A stretch of DNA of 27,026 bases from Bacteroidales bacterium (lineage in GTDB: Bacteria > Bacteroidota > Bacteroidia > Bacteroidales > JAAUTT01). Shown here piece by piece: positions 24,182 to 27,026 of the stretch; positions within the stretch are counted from its first letter, which is position 1; every line of letters starts with the position of its first letter. The notes under the pieces were generated by a model. It did no database searches. It was not told the origin of the DNA and worked only from the letters and a program-made list of their open reading frames with translations. Position numbers and translations under genes: made by a program. Where the stretch lies: assembly GCA_025350365.1 (NCBI GenBank), contig JANXXY010000091.1, positions 1 through 27,026 of the forward strand, written 5' to 3'.

Positions 24182-25816
24182 GTGAAAAGTAAACTTAAAA
24201 TAGGACTTATAATTAGTAATCAGACTCTTCTTAAATGGGAATATACCATTATTAAGGCCTTAATTGAGTCGGATTATGCTGAAATTAACTTGGTCATTAA
24301 CTTTTCACATTCATCACCAAAAAAAATGTCCACAGGTTTGTGGGTACATGAAAAACTTGACAGATTAATTTTTAAACACAAAGGTTCATTTGATTCAAAG
24401 ATTGATTCTAGTGAAATTTTTCAAGGAATCTCTCAATTTAATGTTAAAAGTGACAATGAAATTCTTAATCACACTGAGGATATTAAGAAATTGGATTTGG
24501 ATGTCATAATCTGTTTTGATATACAAAGTCCTGACATAGAACAAATACAAATTTCAAAATATGGTATATGGTATTATGAGGTTGGAGATGCATTGCAATT
24601 CGGAAATTTCTGGGAATGTTATAGGGAAGTTACAAAAAACAAATTAGAATTTAGCGTTGCTCTAAAAACGGTTTTTGGAAGGCAGAAACCTATCGTTTTA
24701 TTTCAATCTTTTTTATCAATTTATCCGCATTCTATTTTAGTAAACAGGAATAATGCGTATCATTATGCTATAGATATTTACCTCAGAATTCTCAAAAAAC
24801 TTTATTCAGAACAAGAGAATTTTTTTAGCCGTGTGCTGGAAGAAAATAAGTCAGATACCTATGTTTTAAACAACAAAAATTATGACGTACCCAACTCCTT
24901 TGAGGCATTCAAAAATATTTTACTCATTAACTGGCGGTTTTTATCCTCGAAAATTAAGTTTTCGGACAAAAGTTATTGGTTTCTTCAGTATAAAATTCAT
25001 GATCAACTAAGCACCTTTCCTCCGGATGTGTCTTCATTTAATAAGCTAGTACCAAGTAAAGACAGGTTCTGGGCCGATCCATTTCCACTTTACAATAATG
25101 GAAGATATTTCATATTTTTTGAAGAATTAGATTTTAAAAGTGATAAGGGGCATATTTCATTTTTGGAATTGGATGAACAAGGTGATGTGATAAAAATTGA
25201 AAAGATAATTGAACGTCCATATCATATGTCGTATCCTTTTTTGCTGGATTGGAATAAAGAGTTGTATATGGTACCGGAAACCAGTGGAAATAAAACGATT
25301 GAGGTATACAAATGTACGCAGTTTCCAAATAAGTGGGAATTTGTGATGAATTTAATGAAAAACATTTCAGCTAAAGATACCACTTTGTTTTACCACAATG
25401 ATCTATGGTGGTTGTTTACCTCAATCAAATCAGAACATGGAAATTGCAGTGAATTACATCTGTTTTATTCAACGGATTTCCTTTCCAATGAATGGATTAA
25501 CCATCCTCAAAATCCTATTGTTTCTGATGTAAGATATGAACGTGGGGCGGGAAGCATCTTTATTAATAATGGCAAATTATACAGACCCTCCCAGGATTGT
25601 TCAGGCACATATGGCAGAGCAGTGAATTTTAACGAAATAGTAACCTTAAATACAGAAGATTACAAGGAAATTATGACATCAAGAATCGAACCATTTTGGG
25701 ACAATACTCTTATCGGTACACATACATTCAACCTCGCCGAAAATTTTGTAGTGGTTGATGCATTGCAAAGAAGACTCCGAATTGGGTTATATAACCCATC
25801 GTATCAAGGAAGTTAA
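24182..25816 (+). CDS. Fusion protein: formyltransferase-like N-terminus + GINT1-like beta-propeller (paralogue 2)
   Basis: A 544-residue paralogue of the protein at 21744. The start is GTG at 24182 (KSKLKIGLIISNQTLLKWEYTI), placed just before the first strand. N-terminal part: LDLDVIICFDIQSPDIEQI (104-122), KYGIWYYEVGDALQFGNFWE (126-145); this copy keeps the GNFWE turn typical of this branch better than paralogue 1, but also has no obvious HPSLLP His. C-terminal propeller motifs: KDRFWADPF (293-301), PYHMSYPF (346-353), AKDTTLFY..DLWWLFTS (397-414), HPQNPI (441-446), ERGAGSIF (453-460), RPSQDCSGTYG (468-478), GTHTFN (512-517). The C-terminal half is much more alike between the two copies than the N-terminal half. 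The role is unknown; the order propeller-GT26-propeller suggests the pair act with the GT26 product. Confidence 0.72.
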   Translation: MKSKLKIGLIISNQTLLKWEYTIIKALIESDYAEINLVINFSHSSPKKMSTGLWVHEKLDRLIFKHKGSFDSKIDSSEIFQGISQFNVKSDNEILNHTEDIKKLDLDVIICFDIQSPDIEQIQISKYGIWYYEVGDALQFGNFWECYREVTKNKLEFSVALKTVFGRQKPIVLFQSFLSIYPHSILVNRNNAYHYAIDIYLRILKKLYSEQENFFSRVLEENKSDTYVLNNKNYDVPNSFEAFKNILLINWRFLSSKIKFSDKSYWFLQYKIHDQLSTFPPDVSSFNKLVPSKDRFWADPFPLYNNGRYFIFFEELDFKSDKGHISFLELDEQGDVIKIEKIIERPYHMSYPFLLDWNKELYMVPETSGNKTIEVYKCTQFPNKWEFVMNLMKNISAKDTTLFYHNDLWWLFTSIKSEHGNCSELHLFYSTDFLSNEWINHPQNPIVSDVRYERGAGSIFINNGKLYRPSQDCSGTYGRAVNFNEIVTLNTEDYKEIMTSRIEPFWDNTLIGTHTFNLAENFVVVDALQRRLRIGLYNPSYQGS

Positions 25817-25863
25817 TAAGAAAGTACACATTTTTAATAGTGTGTATACAGTAACAAGCTTTT

Positions 25864-26805
25864 ATGTTTATGGTTAACAATGGATTAATTGCATACCTTA
25901 GGAATACTCTACAAGAAAAGCTCTCTTTAGATTGCCCTGACGTGCTTAACAGATTTCCAATAGAGGAATATGTGGATAATCTTGCTGGTTTTCCAAAAAA
26001 CTCCAATTACGACAGTTTTTCAGCTACGGCATTAAGGACATTTCAGTCAATGAAAAGTCTTTTTGATCAAAAAATAATTGCGGATTATCACAAACTTGTA
26101 CTACTATTTCTAATTGAATCAAGCGTTAACCTTATACCTAAAAAAATCCTTCCTTTTAAAGTATATTATATTTATATTCAATCTGTTTGGCATATAATTC
26201 AAAAAATAAAGAATAACCAGTATTCTGATGACTGGTTTGACCTTGCAGAAGATAAATTTTGCAAAGAAGTAGCCTTATGCAGTTTGCGTATGATTCCAAC
26301 AGGTCCTCGATTAATAATTAAAGGACATATCTCGCCAAGATTTCTATTTACAGGTGGATTTAAACAATTCTTTAAGGGATTAATTTTTCTTATTTTTAAA
26401 ATTAAAGGTTTATATCCTGCCTATGAGTTACATATGAATCATTTGGATCCGGTTTTAATGTCGTATTTCAACGAAAAAGGATGGTACGACATGTTTTTCA
26501 TTTTGGCAGATATTTTAAAGCGTGACAAAACAATTAAAGCAATTGTAGGTAACGGATGGCTTTATGATCCTGAGGTAGGAAAAATAAGTTCCCATTTAGG
26601 ATTTATAAGGTTCTATGCCGAAAAGGTAGGGGCTACTATATTTAAAGTAAAAAGTGACGAAGCAGCCTTGTACAATTCCTTATATAAGAACACGAAAAGA
26701 CAAACCCTCTATGAAGAAGGAAAATACATTCCTACAAATTATATCGCTATTTTCCCTCGAAAAACCATTATTCAATGGGCTGCAAAACATAGCAAACTTA
26801 AATAA
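25864..26805 (+). CDS. Unrecognised protein of the polysaccharide locus
   Basis: A 313-residue protein with no motif I recognise. It is rich in aromatic and basic residues, with a helical N-terminal half (about 1-130), a segment with ARALCSLRMIPTG-like spacing near 137-147, a hydrophobic stretch at about 168-180 (QFFKGLIFLIFKI) followed by a 'YELHMNHLDPVLM' strand, and a C-terminal region with GNGWLYDPEVGKISSHLGFIR (230-250; charged, with possible catalytic Asp/Glu/His) and YKNTKRQTLYEEGKYIP (274-290). Alternating hydrophobic strands in the second half look like an alpha/beta enzyme. Start ATG 25864; Met3 also possible. It is 47 bases after paralogue 2 and in the same direction, so it probably belongs to the locus. 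I cannot suggest a function from sequence. Confidence 0.7.
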   Translation: MFMVNNGLIAYLRNTLQEKLSLDCPDVLNRFPIEEYVDNLAGFPKNSNYDSFSATALRTFQSMKSLFDQKIIADYHKLVLLFLIESSVNLIPKKILPFKVYYIYIQSVWHIIQKIKNNQYSDDWFDLAEDKFCKEVALCSLRMIPTGPRLIIKGHISPRFLFTGGFKQFFKGLIFLIFKIKGLYPAYELHMNHLDPVLMSYFNEKGWYDMFFILADILKRDKTIKAIVGNGWLYDPEVGKISSHLGFIRFYAEKVGATIFKVKSDEAALYNSLYKNTKRQTLYEEGKYIPTNYIAIFPRKTIIQWAAKHSKLK

Positions 26806-27026
26806 ATTGCATATTTGTTTTTTCAGTTTATTTTTCACTTAATTTGAAAATTAAACTATAAGTTGTTAAACATAAGGAGCATAGCACTTTTGTAAGTAGC
26901 AGCAATAAATGTATGCCTCATTGCCATAAGGAATCTACGTAAAAGCTACAGGTGCGGAATTGAGGAAACAAAGAACCAACATTTACAAAAAATTATTAGA
27001 TTATGCTTTTTAATTCATTTCACTTT
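26806..27026. other. Non-coding tail with nested inverted repeats
   Basis: No start codon leads into a long frame on either strand; ATGs at 26909 and 26913 give peptides of only 6 and 9 residues. From 26887 to 26945 three nested complementary pairs can form: CTTTT/AAAAG (26887-26891, 26941-26945), GTAG/CTAC (26896-26899, 26935-26938) and GCAAT/ATTGC (26902-26906, 26920-26924). The word CATAAGGA occurs twice (26871 and 26925). This could be a structured RNA, an interrupted repeat or the remnant of a mobile element. A gene continuing past 27026 cannot be ruled out. Confidence 0.3.

Noticed and set aside
1..27026. CRISPR array, tRNA or rRNA gene, integron or intact IS
   Set aside because: No regularly spaced repeats, cloverleaf, rRNA-like stretch or transposase motif was seen by eye anywhere in the window.
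26896..27026. Open frame running off the end of the window (VAAINVCLIAIRNLRKSYRC...)
   Set aside because: It is open only because it is short; no start codon precedes it in frame after the stop at 26893, and the composition is not convincing.

Overview
The window is about 27 kb of a single-strand (all +) surface-polysaccharide biosynthesis and export locus. The DNA is AT-rich, start codons lack clear Shine-Dalgarno sequences, and two or three intergenic stretches hold matches to the TAnnTTTG promoter element of Bacteroidota. The proteins also have a Bacteroidota look, for example a short Wza lipoprotein with a C-terminal membrane anchor and a Wzc-type kinase with a YGYGYGY tail. I therefore infer a member of the Bacteroidota, but the sequence alone does not give me genus or species. 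No rRNA, tRNA, CRISPR array or intact insertion sequence is visible.

Layout: (1) 1-3847, a three-gene set of an asparagine-synthase-type amidotransferase (5' end cut off by the window edge), a divergent NadE-like PP-loop ATPase and an acyl-AMP ligase. This looks like an activation/amidation module that makes an unusual acyl or amide building block. (2) 4010-7181, a Wza-like outer-membrane lipoprotein and a Wzc-like co-polymerase/tyrosine autokinase, overlapping by 11 bases. (3) 7182-7520, a non-coding stretch with a decayed GAGAGG-type repeat and a possible promoter. (4) 7521-16386, a tightly packed run: Wzm permease, Wzt ATPase with a C-terminal glycan-recognition domain, a GT-B glycosyltransferase, a Wzy/WaaL-like membrane protein, a GT2 enzyme, a GT4 enzyme, a hexapeptide acyltransferase and another GT4 enzyme. 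(5) 16462-17427, a cytoplasmic NodB-like deacetylase followed by a strong 14-bp perfect inverted repeat. (6) 17532-25816, three GT4-type enzymes, a possible GT69-like enzyme, and a WecG/TagA-family (GT26) enzyme sandwiched between two paralogous ~545-residue proteins with a degenerate formyltransferase-like N-terminus and a GINT1-like beta-propeller C-terminus. (7) 25864-26805, an unrecognised protein. (8) 26806-27026, no gene, but a nested inverted-repeat structure.

How it may work together (inference): roughly nine glycosyltransferases assemble a heteropolysaccharide on a lipid carrier at the cytoplasmic face, with acyltransferase and deacetylase tailoring. The Wzt C-terminal domain and Wzm move it across the inner membrane. 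The Wza/Wzc pair, and possibly the Wzy/WaaL-like protein, serve length control, polymerisation or ligation, and outer-membrane export. No initiating phosphoglycosyltransferase, Wzx flippase, Wzb phosphatase or nucleotide-sugar synthesis gene lies in the window, so the locus must extend beyond it or draw on genes elsewhere.

The most interesting parts are the paired propeller fusion proteins, the amidotransferase/NadE-like/ligase trio, and the mixture of ABC-transporter and Wza/Wzc/Wzy-type export components.
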